Assembly (NCBI GenBank): GCA_937996605.1
Contig: CALKVB010000107.1
Span: forward strand, 1-21,702
From: an uncultured Oxalobacteraceae bacterium
GTDB taxonomy: Bacteria > Pseudomonadota > Gammaproteobacteria > Burkholderiales > Burkholderiaceae_D
Length of the DNA stretch: 21,702 nucleotides
Direction of reading: 5' to 3'
Position 1 is the stretch's first letter. Each line of letters starts with the position of its first letter. Below the pieces are notes generated by a model. The model was not told the DNA's origin. It ran no database searches and saw nothing but the letters and a program-made list of their open reading frames with translations. The translations under genes were made by a program, and so were the position numbers. Of this stretch, positions 8,447-16,096 are shown in pieces.

Positions 8447-8648
8447 GGTCTTGCGATTGAAAATCTAATCGCTCGGTAACGGCTGTGTTGTCGTTAACTT
8501 GAGTGATTTTCCATTTAATTCACCTCTTCATGCATTTATTTTCGATTAAAAGATTCCAAGTAGAAATGAATATGAGTAAAACATTTCCCAGTAGAATTTT
8601 TTTTGTGAATGGTAGCGTTGTTCGCGGTATTTTAGTCGGTGAGCGAGC

Positions 8649-8918
8649 TTACATCATCAAACCAACTTTTTCGTCGCCAGCTCTTCTGCCGAAACTGCGG
8701 CGGCGACCGTTGTTGGTTCTGGTATCGAGATATGGGTGGCAATTAGTCTTACGTCGCTCCGCGAGTCGCCGATCAGGAATTTTACGACGCTCGACAAATT
8801 CTGTAGGTTTTTCGGGCGCGTTGTTACTGCCAGCGTGACTGCCAGAGGTGCTGATCACACTTTGCTTTGAGTGATCTGTAAATAAACCAAAAATTCGAAA
8901 GATTCGAGGCATGACCAT
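8649..8918 (-). CDS. Arginine-rich small protein, paralog 2 (ERRxxxDRR motif), unknown function
   Basis: 89-residue basic protein, paralog of the product at 8144-8446. Start ATG 8918 is preferred because AAGGTG lies 6 nt upstream and because it aligns IFRIF at the same residue as in the paralog (MVMPRIFRIF against MSPLQIFRIF). A GTG at 8927 would be three codons longer. The core FVERRKIPDRRLAERR is followed by LDTRTNNGRRRSFGRRAGD. The N-terminal 35 residues after IFRIF are poorly conserved and rich in Ser and Asn. 202 bp separate the two genes. A sigma-54-like GG-N10-GC element lies 54 bp upstream. Function unknown. Confidence 0.7.
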   Translation of the reverse strand: MVMPRIFRIFGLFTDHSKQSVISTSGSHAGSNNAPEKPTEFVERRKIPDRRLAERRKTNCHPYLDTRTNNGRRRSFGRRAGDEKVGLMM

Positions 8919-8971
8919 CGACTTCACCTTTACGCGCAGAGATATTGACTACAAGGAGTGATTTAACGTTG

Positions 8972-8987
8972 AGCAGTTTTCGTGCCA
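8972..8987 (-). promoter_or_regulatory. Candidate sigma-54 promoter
   Basis: On the minus strand TGGCAC-GAAAA-CTGCT matches the -24/-12 consensus TGGCAC-N5-TTGCW with one mismatch and keeps the required GG-N10-GC spacing. A transcript would start about 12 nt further on, near 8961, giving a leader of about 43 nt for the small gene starting at 8918. No activator site was identified, and a single match can arise by chance. Confidence 0.4.
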
Positions 8988-9181
8988 GCTTGAGCAGCAT
9001 AGAAATCGGCGTAAAACGAGAATAACTTGAGCACTTGACGTGTAAATTTGCCGAAATTTTTCATGTAAATAAATCGCTCAATCAACAACTCATAAAAAAG
9101 AGGAGCTATTTCATTTCAATTGTTTTTCGTGTTTGAGGAGCCGAGAATCGAAGCAAACAGTGTTTGCGTATGGTTCGAGTT

Positions 9182-9656
9182 TTATACCTTCAAGGCCTTG
9201 AATTTAGCACTCACTGCAGAATCAAAGTGCCAAAAGCTTGTACTTGTAGGCAGGCTTATGGCTGTCTCAATTGAGTTTTTAAATTTTGTATGAATGATGA
9301 TCTGTTCATCTCTGTCAGAAGCGAATGCCTTACACGCACAGTCTCTGACACAGGCTTCAGAGGTTCTGAGGAATTGTAAGGCGAGTCCTTGTTGACGATG
9401 GGCGGGCGCAATAAATAGACCATCAATATCAAAGCGGATCGATCATTCAACATGTCCTATGGCGATTCCATTTTTGTCATCGGCGATCAAAACTTGATTG
9501 GGCTCCACTCGGTTACCTCGAAAATAGTTGAGTATTTCTGGCCAATGCTCCTTATTTTCCTAAAGTTGTGGTCGCAAATTCAGCCAGTCTTGGGCATTGG
9601 CTTGGTTCGCCTCTTTGATTACATAGGCGAAGAATTTTTGTTTGCTGTTCGTCCAT
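9182..9656 (-). pseudogene. Decayed GNAT acetyltransferase, AAC(6')-Iy-like
   Basis: From ATG 9656 one frame reads MDEQQTKFFAYVIKEANQAN then DWLNLRPQL-stop, and continues in the same frame through HWPEILNYFRG, EPNQVLIADDKNGIAIGHVE-stop-SIR, then DGLFIAPAHRQQGLALQFL and CKAFASDRDE. This follows the order of aminoglycoside 6'-N-acetyltransferases of the AAC(6')-Iy type: LRKQLWP, then AIGF-SIR, then LEGIFVxPxxRQRGVAKQL, then CREMASD. The first stop (TAG at 9560-9562) replaces the conserved Trp after L; the second (TGA at 9443-9445) falls just before SIR. About 14 residues between SIR and the acetyl-CoA-binding core (DGLFIAPAHRQQG) seem to be deleted. After SDRDE the resemblance fades, so the true 3' end is uncertain; the frame closes at 9182-9184. 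The gene cannot give a full product. Substrate is unknown; the AAC(6') label is by resemblance only. Confidence 0.75.
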
Positions 9657-10000
9657 TGCTTTCAGTATTAATTCAGTTTTTGCGTATTGCGTAGTGGCCT
9701 GCCAAGTTGGTGTTCAATAATGCCGAGCGGGAGATTGGGTTAAATTGATCACAATTCAATAACAAATTCCGCATCAAATAAATTGATGAGCATCAAAATT
9801 TGTCTTCGATAAACTGCAACACTCCGACGGATTTCGAATCATTTGAAAAATTTCTGCGAAGAAACAACACGAAAAGCATCAAAATTTGACCCGGTTGGCA
9901 TTCTCAGACATCTTATGAAGGTCTTGCTTAGCTTTGGCTAACAATTACCTACGAAGTGGGTATTCATAGAATTAATCCGCTGCTTTATTGGAGCTTGAAA
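9657..10000. promoter_or_regulatory. Upstream region of the chemoreceptor gene (no gene seen)
   Basis: AT-rich 344-bp stretch with no credible gene. It holds a perfect 14-bp direct repeat, AGCATCAAAATTTG at 9789-9802 and 9875-9888, start to start 86 bp apart. The promoter of the downstream chemoreceptor presumably lies here; TTGACC (9886-9891) or TTGGCA just after it could be -35 elements, but no good -10 partner is seen. Confidence 0.35.
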
Positions 10001-12373
10001 ATGAAATTAACGAAGTTGATGTCAGACCGAATTACCCATTTTTCCATTCAGAAAAAATTGCGCTTGTTAGCGTATGCGGCAGCTTTAGGGGTAGTGGTGT
10101 TGACCGTGATATTTCTGATTTCAGAGAAGCGCTTATTAATGGAAGAGCGCAAGACGAGTGTGCGCCAGTCTGTAGAAACGGCACATGGCATGATCGATTT
10201 CTATTATCAACAAAGCAGAAGCGGTGTTTTGAACGAAGAGGATGCTAAGCAAGCTGCCTTAAAAGCGATAAGCGGGCTACGTTATTCTGGACAAGAATAT
10301 TTTTGGATTAATGATATTCAAGTGAAGATGCTGATGCATCCAATTAAACCAGATTTAGATGGCAAAGATGTAGCACAGATTAAAGATCCAGACGGCAAAC
10401 ATTTGTTCGTCGAATTTGTTAACACCGTGAAAGCGAATGGAGCTGGATTTGTTTTTTATATGTGGCCAAAGCCGGGCCAAGATAAACCAGTTGAAAAGGT
10501 TTCATACGTTAAAGGATTTTCTCCTTGGGGTTGGGTAATTGGATCAGGCGTTTATGTCGATACCGTGAATGCCGCATTTTGGGTGCGCTCTGGACTCGCA
10601 CTCTTTGGCGCCTTGGTGATGTCTTTAATTTTATTTTGGGTTTGCCGTTTTATTAGTGAGCAAATCACAAGGCCAATCAATCATGCGGTGGAAGTCGCAA
10701 AAGCAGTCGCGAATGGTGATTTCACTCAAAATATCCAAGTTCAAACCCAGGATGAAACTGGTGATTTGCTGCTCGCATTAAGGGAAATGAATTCAAGTCT
10801 TGCGCAAGCGGAGCGGGTGGCACAAGACACACAGCGTATTAAAAATGCACTCGATGCAGTGGTTAAGTTGGCAGTCGAGGTTGCAGATCGAGTTGCCAAG
10901 GGCGACTTTTCTCAAGATATTCGAATCCTGTCTGAAGATGAAACTAGTGATTTGCTACGCGCGTTAAAAGCAATGAGCGATAGTCTGCAAAAGGCAGCGC
11001 TAATTGCCAAAGAAAATCATCGAATAAGAATGGCATTAGATGCGGTTGCTGTGCCAGTGCGTATTGCTGCTCTAGACGGCACAATTATCTACATCAACAA
11101 TGAGTTACGTAATACTCTACGTCGAGACGAAGCCGCATTTAGAAAAGCAATACCGCACTTCGATGCCTCAAAAATAGAAGGTGGGAATATCGGTATGTTT
11201 TATGCTGATCCTGGGGCGGCGCTTGATCGATTGCGTAATTTAAATGGCACGGTAAAAACTCGCATGGAATTAGGCGGAAGAATTTACGATGTGATTACTT
11301 CAGTAGTGCACGCAGAGTCAGGTGAAAAATTGGGTACGATAGGACAATGGTTAGATGTCACGGATCAAATACGTGCAGAAGAAGAAATTAACCAAATCGT
11401 TGGTAGTGCCGCGAAAGGCGATTTCTCTCAGCGCATAGACGAAAAAAATAAAGTCGGATTCTATCTACAGCTAGCACAGAGTATGAATCAATTGATCACA
11501 ACCAGCGAATCTGGATTGAATGATGTCGCTCAGGTTCTTGAGGCCATTTCGAGAGGTGATTTGACGCAGCGAATTGATTACCAGTTTGAAGGCACTTTTG
11601 GAAAACTGCGAGACGATGTGAATTTAACCACGGTTCGCCTGTCAAAAGTTATGAAAGATATTATGGAAGCGGCAGATGCGCTTGGCATTGCCTCCGAACA
11701 AGTGAGTGCGACTTCGCAGAGCTTGGCTCAGTCGGCTTCAGAGCAAGCGGCTGGGGTAGATAAAACTAGCGCTGCAATTGAAGAGATGAGCGCCTCAGTA
11801 GCACAAAATTCTGAGAATTCTAAGAGCACTGAACGTATGGCTTCGCAGGCAACCGATACGGCGCGTAAGAGTGGACATGCGGTGACAGAATCGACTGACG
11901 CGTTGAAATTAATCACGTCGAAAATCGGCATCATCGATGATATTGCGTATCAAACAAATTTATTAGCGCTCAATGCAGCGATTGAAGCGGCGAGAGCTGG
12001 CGAACATGGGAAAGGGTTTGCTGTAGTAGCGAGCGAAGTTCGAAAATTGGCGGAGCGTAGTCAAACCGCTGCGCAAGAAATTAACGAGCTGGCGGGAAGT
12101 ACAGTGAAGATCTCTGATACTGCCTCGAAGCATCTGTTGGAGATGTTGCCGACTATCGCAAAAACATCAGATTTGGTGCAAGAAATTACTGCAGCCTCTG
12201 CTGAGCAGGCACAGGGTATTATGGAAATTAACTCTGCCATGGAACAATTGAATCAAACAACTCAGCAAAATGCTTCGGCCTCAGAGCAACTGGCAGCGAC
12301 AGCAGAAGAGTTGCTCGATCAGTCAGAGCAATTGCAAAAGCTGATGGCTTATTTTCAAATTGTGAAGGACTGA
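10001..12373 (+). CDS. Methyl-accepting chemotaxis protein, Cache_2 / multi-HAMP / PAS
   Basis: 790-residue transmembrane chemoreceptor. ATG 10001 is chosen because GGAG lies 8 nt upstream; a GTG at 9956 would add 15 residues. Order: membrane helix at about 22-41; periplasmic Cache_2-type sensor at about 45-190, with GQEYFWINDI, MLMHPIKPDLDG and SPWGWVIGSGVYVD; membrane helix at about 197-217; canonical HAMP at 218-270; a second HAMP-like unit at about 292-330; a PAS-like domain at about 340-455; further HAMP-like segments at about 462-505 and 510-550; and an MCP signalling domain at about 553-785. Its hairpin tip is IDDIAYQTNLLALNAAIEAA followed by RAGEHGKGFAVVASEVRKLAERS. The protein ends MAYFQIVKD, without a CheR/CheB-tethering pentapeptide. 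Residues 230-287 and 292-349 form a tandem repeat (see findings). It transmits ligand binding to CheA/CheW; the ligand is unknown, though Cache_2 domains often sense small organic acids. Confidence 0.95.
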   Translation: MKLTKLMSDRITHFSIQKKLRLLAYAAALGVVVLTVIFLISEKRLLMEERKTSVRQSVETAHGMIDFYYQQSRSGVLNEEDAKQAALKAISGLRYSGQEYFWINDIQVKMLMHPIKPDLDGKDVAQIKDPDGKHLFVEFVNTVKANGAGFVFYMWPKPGQDKPVEKVSYVKGFSPWGWVIGSGVYVDTVNAAFWVRSGLALFGALVMSLILFWVCRFISEQITRPINHAVEVAKAVANGDFTQNIQVQTQDETGDLLLALREMNSSLAQAERVAQDTQRIKNALDAVVKLAVEVADRVAKGDFSQDIRILSEDETSDLLRALKAMSDSLQKAALIAKENHRIRMALDAVAVPVRIAALDGTIIYINNELRNTLRRDEAAFRKAIPHFDASKIEGGNIGMFYADPGAALDRLRNLNGTVKTRMELGGRIYDVITSVVHAESGEKLGTIGQWLDVTDQIRAEEEINQIVGSAAKGDFSQRIDEKNKVGFYLQLAQSMNQLITTSESGLNDVAQVLEAISRGDLTQRIDYQFEGTFGKLRDDVNLTTVRLSKVMKDIMEAADALGIASEQVSATSQSLAQSASEQAAGVDKTSAAIEEMSASVAQNSENSKSTERMASQATDTARKSGHAVTESTDALKLITSKIGIIDDIAYQTNLLALNAAIEAARAGEHGKGFAVVASEVRKLAERSQTAAQEINELAGSTVKISDTASKHLLEMLPTIAKTSDLVQEITAASAEQAQGIMEINSAMEQLNQTTQQNASASEQLAATAEELLDQSEQLQKLMAYFQIVKD
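10688..11047 (+). repeat. Tandem 58-residue HAMP-type repeat inside the chemoreceptor
   Basis: Residues 230-287 (10688-10861) and 292-349 (10874-11047) align without gaps and share 31 of 58 residues by my count. Both run from VEVA, through GDF-Q-I and DET-DLL-AL, to RI--ALDAV. The second copy leads directly into the PAS-like domain, so the first copy ends in a clipped PAS start. Confidence 0.8.
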
Positions 12374-12713
12374 TCGTTTTGAGACGCCAAGTCTATCAAG
12401 CAAGTTCATCTGTGCTAACACAACGGGCACTGCGTAAATCGAAGGCCATGCTGCCTGCGCGTGATGTGAAGGTCAACGGGGGCGACTTAATAGGAAGGCA
12501 TGTGTACTCTTGGTCATTACCGCTTACCTTAGCTGTGATCGGAAGAAGTATTTGCTAATGTGTAGGTTGGTAAATTAAGTAATGGTGGCGTATACATCAA
12601 ACGCAAAACAAACAACGTTTACATGTAAAGTCATGGACGTAGTTTACCAACAGGGATTAATATTCCGAAACTAAAACTGTTAACGAGCGTATTGCAAATT
12701 TTCTCAAGAAATT
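12374..12713. promoter_or_regulatory. Region upstream of the diguanylate cyclase (no supported gene)
   Basis: 340 bp without a recognisable gene. A perfect palindrome TTTACATGTAAA lies at 12618-12629. It is enclosed by a 9-bp inverted repeat, GTTGGTAAA at 12566-12574 and TTTACCAAC at 12643-12651. These could be operator sites or an RNA fold controlling the downstream gene. A 60-codon open frame from TTG 12379 has no ribosome-binding site or family resemblance and was not called. Confidence 0.35.
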
Positions 12714-14462
12714 GTGTATTGCTCTTTATCCCCCATGATCAGACTAAGTGTTACGTTTAGGGCAAGATTGGCAATAGCCTTCGGCGCACTATTCTTAGCA
12801 CTAACTTTTATCGCAAGCCTGATTGTGGAACGCGTGGTGGCAGGAAACATCCTGCGCAATAATGGCCAACGTCTCGCTAACATTTCATATGGTGTTGCCA
12901 GAGTTGTCTCGAGTAATCTCGAGGAGAGGGAGCGAGAGATTAAGCTCTTGGCATTGTCGTCGCACGTAACCTCAACACATATAGACTATAAAGAACTATC
13001 ACACGAGATAAACAATCTCAAACAGAGCTATCCATTTTATGCTTGGATTGGCTATGCCAACGCCAATGGCGTTGTTGAGAGCGCGGCGAACCAGATGTTG
13101 GAGGGCAAAGATGTCTCGAGCCGCCCTTGGTTTTCTCAAGGAAAACTCGGTATATTCATTGGTGACTTACATGAAGCAGTTTTATTGGCAAAACTACTTG
13201 GAACTTCAGATAATTCTAATCCTATTCGGTTTATCGATTTTTCGGCTCCCGTCTATGATAGTAATCAAAGATTGAAGGGGGTAGTGGCGACGCATGTACG
13301 TTGGGATTGGATGCAAAATATCGTTGATGGTTTTTTATCTGAGCCATTAAAGTCGGAGGAAATACTTGTCTTTGTTGTCGACAAAGCTAATAAGGTGATT
13401 TCGCCGATGGAAGCGATAGGCTCGGTTGAAGTGCCAACGATCCCGGTGACACCCATGTCCTTCTACAAAGCGAGTTGGAAAGATGGTGTTGAGTATCAAT
13501 ATGCGTCGACGCCTATTCGTACGAATACGGCAACTCAACTAGATTGGCGGGTCGTTGTTCGGCAGCCTGCTAACTATGTTGGCGGTGCAGTTAACGAATT
13601 GAAAATAGTGATTATTCAGATCTCGGCAATCTGTACACTGGTGATTTTGGCGATATGCTATTGGATCGCAAGACAAGTGAGTTTGCCGTTGGAAAAACTG
13701 TCGCGATATGCAGATCAGGTCGGCTCATCGAGCAAGAAAATAAATTGGAAGATTGATTCCAGCGTACCCGAATTAGCATCTTTAGCGCACTCAGTGCAAG
13801 GCATGACCGAGCGACTGTTCGAGGCGCAAGAAAATCTAGCAAAAATTAATTTTGCACTTGAGCGCACGGTTGAAGAGCGTACAGCAGAGCTGCAAAGAGC
13901 TAATCAAGAATTAAAATCTAGAGCTATCGAGCTCAATCTACTAGCACGAGTCGATCAGCTAACGGGGATACCCAATCGGCGGGCAGCAAATGAAGAGCTC
14001 ACCCGGCTTTGGAATTTGTTTCGCCGCAAGACCATCAGTTATTGCGTCATTTTGCTTGATATCGATTTTTTTAAGCGTATCAACGATACCTATGGACATG
14101 ATGTGGGTGATCTTACCCTGCAGACTCTGGCAAAAGTTCTGCTGACAAATTCGCGTCAAGTGGATACGGTTGCGCGTTTTGGCGGTGAAGAATTTCTAAT
14201 TTGTCTACCAGGCACCGACATTATGGGGGCGCAGCATCTCGCTGAAAAATTGCGTATTACGGTCGAACAATATACCTTCCCGCACATTGAAAGTTTGACG
14301 ATAAGCGTGGGCGTGTCTTATTGCGATATTCACGATGTCACTGAATCGGATATTGTTTCAAGAGCCGATGTGGCTTTGTATGAGGCGAAAAATGGAGGGC
14401 GTAATCAAGTGAGAGTGGCCGCGCCTCCTATTAAAAGACCAACTGAGTCTGGCGAAGCATGA
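12714..14462 (+). CDS. Membrane diguanylate cyclase with Cache sensor (GGDEF)
   Basis: 582-residue enzyme making c-di-GMP from two GTP. Order: membrane helix at about 18-38; periplasmic double-Cache-like sensor at about 45-290 with WIGYANANGV and SSRPWFSQGK; membrane helix at about 298-318; HAMP at about 319-370; a short coiled coil at about 370-405 (ERTVEERTAELQRANQEL); and a GGDEF domain at 408-568. The active site is intact: DIDFFKRINDTYGHDVGD and FGGEEF at 489-494. The allosteric I-site RQVD (481-484) sits exactly five residues before GGEEF, so product inhibition is likely. The start is uncertain: GTG 12714 (weak AAGAAA upstream) or ATG 12735 (no Shine-Dalgarno), differing by seven codons. 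It converges on a broken c-di-GMP phosphodiesterase gene 59 bp away. Confidence 0.95.
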   Translation: MYCSLSPMIRLSVTFRARLAIAFGALFLALTFIASLIVERVVAGNILRNNGQRLANISYGVARVVSSNLEEREREIKLLALSSHVTSTHIDYKELSHEINNLKQSYPFYAWIGYANANGVVESAANQMLEGKDVSSRPWFSQGKLGIFIGDLHEAVLLAKLLGTSDNSNPIRFIDFSAPVYDSNQRLKGVVATHVRWDWMQNIVDGFLSEPLKSEEILVFVVDKANKVISPMEAIGSVEVPTIPVTPMSFYKASWKDGVEYQYASTPIRTNTATQLDWRVVVRQPANYVGGAVNELKIVIIQISAICTLVILAICYWIARQVSLPLEKLSRYADQVGSSSKKINWKIDSSVPELASLAHSVQGMTERLFEAQENLAKINFALERTVEERTAELQRANQELKSRAIELNLLARVDQLTGIPNRRAANEELTRLWNLFRRKTISYCVILLDIDFFKRINDTYGHDVGDLTLQTLAKVLLTNSRQVDTVARFGGEEFLICLPGTDIMGAQHLAEKLRITVEQYTFPHIESLTISVGVSYCDIHDVTESDIVSRADVALYEAKNGGRNQVRVAAPPIKRPTESGEA

Positions 14463-14521
14463 AACTAGAGGGACGATCGGAAACAGTCCTGAGGATTAAT
14501 TGAATTTCCAATGAACAGATC

Positions 14522-15731
14522 TTAATTTAATTCAAATATTCTCGGGTTCCGAGAATACAAAGAATCACAAATTTTGACGATTTGTGAGTCAAGTTGAGTC
14601 CCTGCGCAACGATGTAATTCCTGCAGTGCTGCGTGGATGCCGAGAGCAGGGCGATATGGGCGAAACGACGCCATGGATTCGATGATATCCGCGATTGCCA
14701 AAATTTGAGATTCTTCGAGGATTTCTTCGCCTTTGAGTCCTTGCGGATATCCTGAGCCATCTAATTTTTCATGATGTTCGCGTACGATACGCGCGATAGG
14801 CCACGGAAAGGGAATGTCTTTTAGTGCGATATCCTGTTTCAGGGTGCTCTCTGACCAATGCCATTTCTGCCGCGCTGAGTCGTGACGGTTTGGTGAGTAT
14901 TTCACTTGGAACAGCAATTTTCCCAATATCATGAACCATAGCGGCGAGTCGTAGACCTGGTATTCTGAAAGCATCCCACCCGAGTTGATTCGCAATGGAA
15001 CAGGCGATCTTAGCAACCCTTTCTTCATGGCCAGCCGTGTATGGATCGCGGCTCTCTAAGGTGAGCGATAAAGCACGTATGGTTTGATATAGGGCTTCGT
15101 CTAGTTGCTTTTGTGATGCTGAGTGTTCGGCCCGCTCTTGTGCAAGTTTTTGAGATAAGCTCAACTTTTCGATCCCATTTGCAACTTCTACCGCGAGCGA
15201 TTTAAAGACTGGTAGCACATGATCGGAGAAAGCATTGACTTCTCTTGAATAGATCATGAGCGCCGCTCTACCTTCGGGATGTTTCAGGGGGACAGAGAGA
15301 CTGGAACGGAGTCCATATTGTGAAGCTTTTTCTAGCCATGGACTAAAGTGATCGTCTATGGTTGAGTCCGCTAGAATCTGTACAGTCTGGTCGCGAAGGC
15401 AAACTCCGGTAGGACCATGGCCTAAAGGGGAATTTGCGTCCCAACTAATTGTCACGCCATTCAAATAAGATTCTGCTTCCCCTGCAGATCCAATCACAGT
15501 TACGGTTTTTGCCTCATCTTCATTGGCGAATCCAATCCAAGCAAGCATGAAGGGCGTGTCTGTCGTAATCGCCGCACAAATGCTGCGAAGAAGGGTAGGC
15601 AAAGTTTCTGCTTTTGAGATTGCCATGACAGCACCAGCAAAGGCAGAAAGTGCCCAATTTTCGATTTGTAAAGGCTTGGCCTGATTTGGATTTTCTGTCG
15701 CTGGTACGTTATCTTCAACTTCTTGGTTCAT
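14522..15731 (-). pseudogene. GAF-HD-GYP c-di-GMP phosphodiesterase, frameshifted
   Basis: Two overlapping minus-strand frames together encode one protein of about 400 residues. The first (from ATG 15731, with GAGGT 7 nt upstream) has a GAF domain at about 27-190, a coiled segment, then HD-GYP helices with TAGHEERVAKIA and the metal-binding MVHDIGK (H267/D268) up to REHPETGYR. It then drifts into a wrong frame and stops at 14769. The second frame resumes with LKDIPFPWPIARIVREHHEK and LDGSGYPQGLKGEEI, the GYP half, and ends at 14522. The break lies at 14819-14824, in CGC-ACT-AAAAGAC. Restoring one lost CT (CGC-ACT-CTA-AAA-GAC) gives GYRTLKDIPF, the usual family sequence. As written, the product lacks the GYP half of the active site. 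An assembly error in the short A-run is the main alternative. Confidence 0.88.
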
Positions 15732-15878
15732 CGAACAGACCTCATCTCAAACTTACTTTACATTGTTGGGTGCATCCATGATTGGGGGACAGTTTGTGTG
15801 TCTTGCTGTGATAATGCCATTGGTTTTATACATGAAAGTCGACAATGTCAATTGATAGCCTGCAAGATTCTATCAGTC

Positions 15879-15913
15879 ATTGACCTAGGTCTGATGATGG
15901 TAGGTCAATTGAC
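15879..15913. repeat. 9-bp inverted repeat with adjoining palindrome
   Basis: ATTGACCTA at 15879-15887 and TAGGTCAAT at 15901-15909 are perfect inverted repeats 13 nt apart. The right arm overlaps the perfect palindrome GTCAATTGAC at 15904-15913, and GTCAATTGA also occurs at 15847-15855. It could be an operator for the HD-GYP gene starting 150 bp to the left, or part of an RNA fold. Confidence 0.5.
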
Positions 15914-16019
15914 TTACATTTTTTGTTTATTCGTGCTCGTTATCTCTTCTACGCCTGATGGTAGTAATTACAGCATTACTGGGCGAATTGCTTATCGCAT
16001 TTTCATCAATAGCATGATC

Positions 16020-16096
16020 TCAGGTAACTGTGTTTCCCCTCATGGACGAAAAGCCATACTAACCGCACGGTAGAGACCTAACGGCAACTTTTTTTT
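16020..16096 (+). ncRNA. Possible degenerate c-di-GMP-I (GEMM) riboswitch or terminator-linked RNA
   Basis: The block GGACGAAAAGCC (16044-16055) followed by CTAACC-GCAC-GGTAG and then AACGG resembles, in order, the GGACGCAAAGCC, CTAAACC...GGTAG and GTTACCG elements of the c-di-GMP-I aptamer. The 5' GGGCAAACC strand and its GAAA tetraloop are not clear. An imperfect stem (CCG/CGG enclosing GGT/ACC, 16063-16084) precedes T8 at 16089-16096, as in an intrinsic terminator. The next plus-strand gene starts 500 bp later, which weakens the riboswitch idea. Confidence 0.25.

Noticed and set aside
9256..9453. 65-codon minus-strand frame starting MLNDRSALIL
   Set aside because: It is a different frame from the GNAT remnant over the same DNA and has no recognisable motif.
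9452..9694. Plus-strand 80-codon open frame with hydrophobic product
   Set aside because: It is the complement of the GNAT remnant, whose minus-strand frame carries recognisable family blocks.
12379..12558. 60-codon open frame after the chemoreceptor (TTG start)
   Set aside because: No ribosome-binding site, no domain, and only a non-ATG start; not enough to call a gene.
14819..14824. Programmed ribosomal frameshift joining the two HD-GYP halves
   Set aside because: No slippery heptamer, stimulatory stem or stop-codon context is evident, and a +1 skip would leave the conserved GY-xLKD loop one residue short. A lost CT unit or read error explains it better.
15723..16073. 116-codon plus-strand open frame
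   Set aside because: Overlaps the HD-GYP start, crosses inverted repeats, has Cys-rich random composition and no ribosome-binding site.
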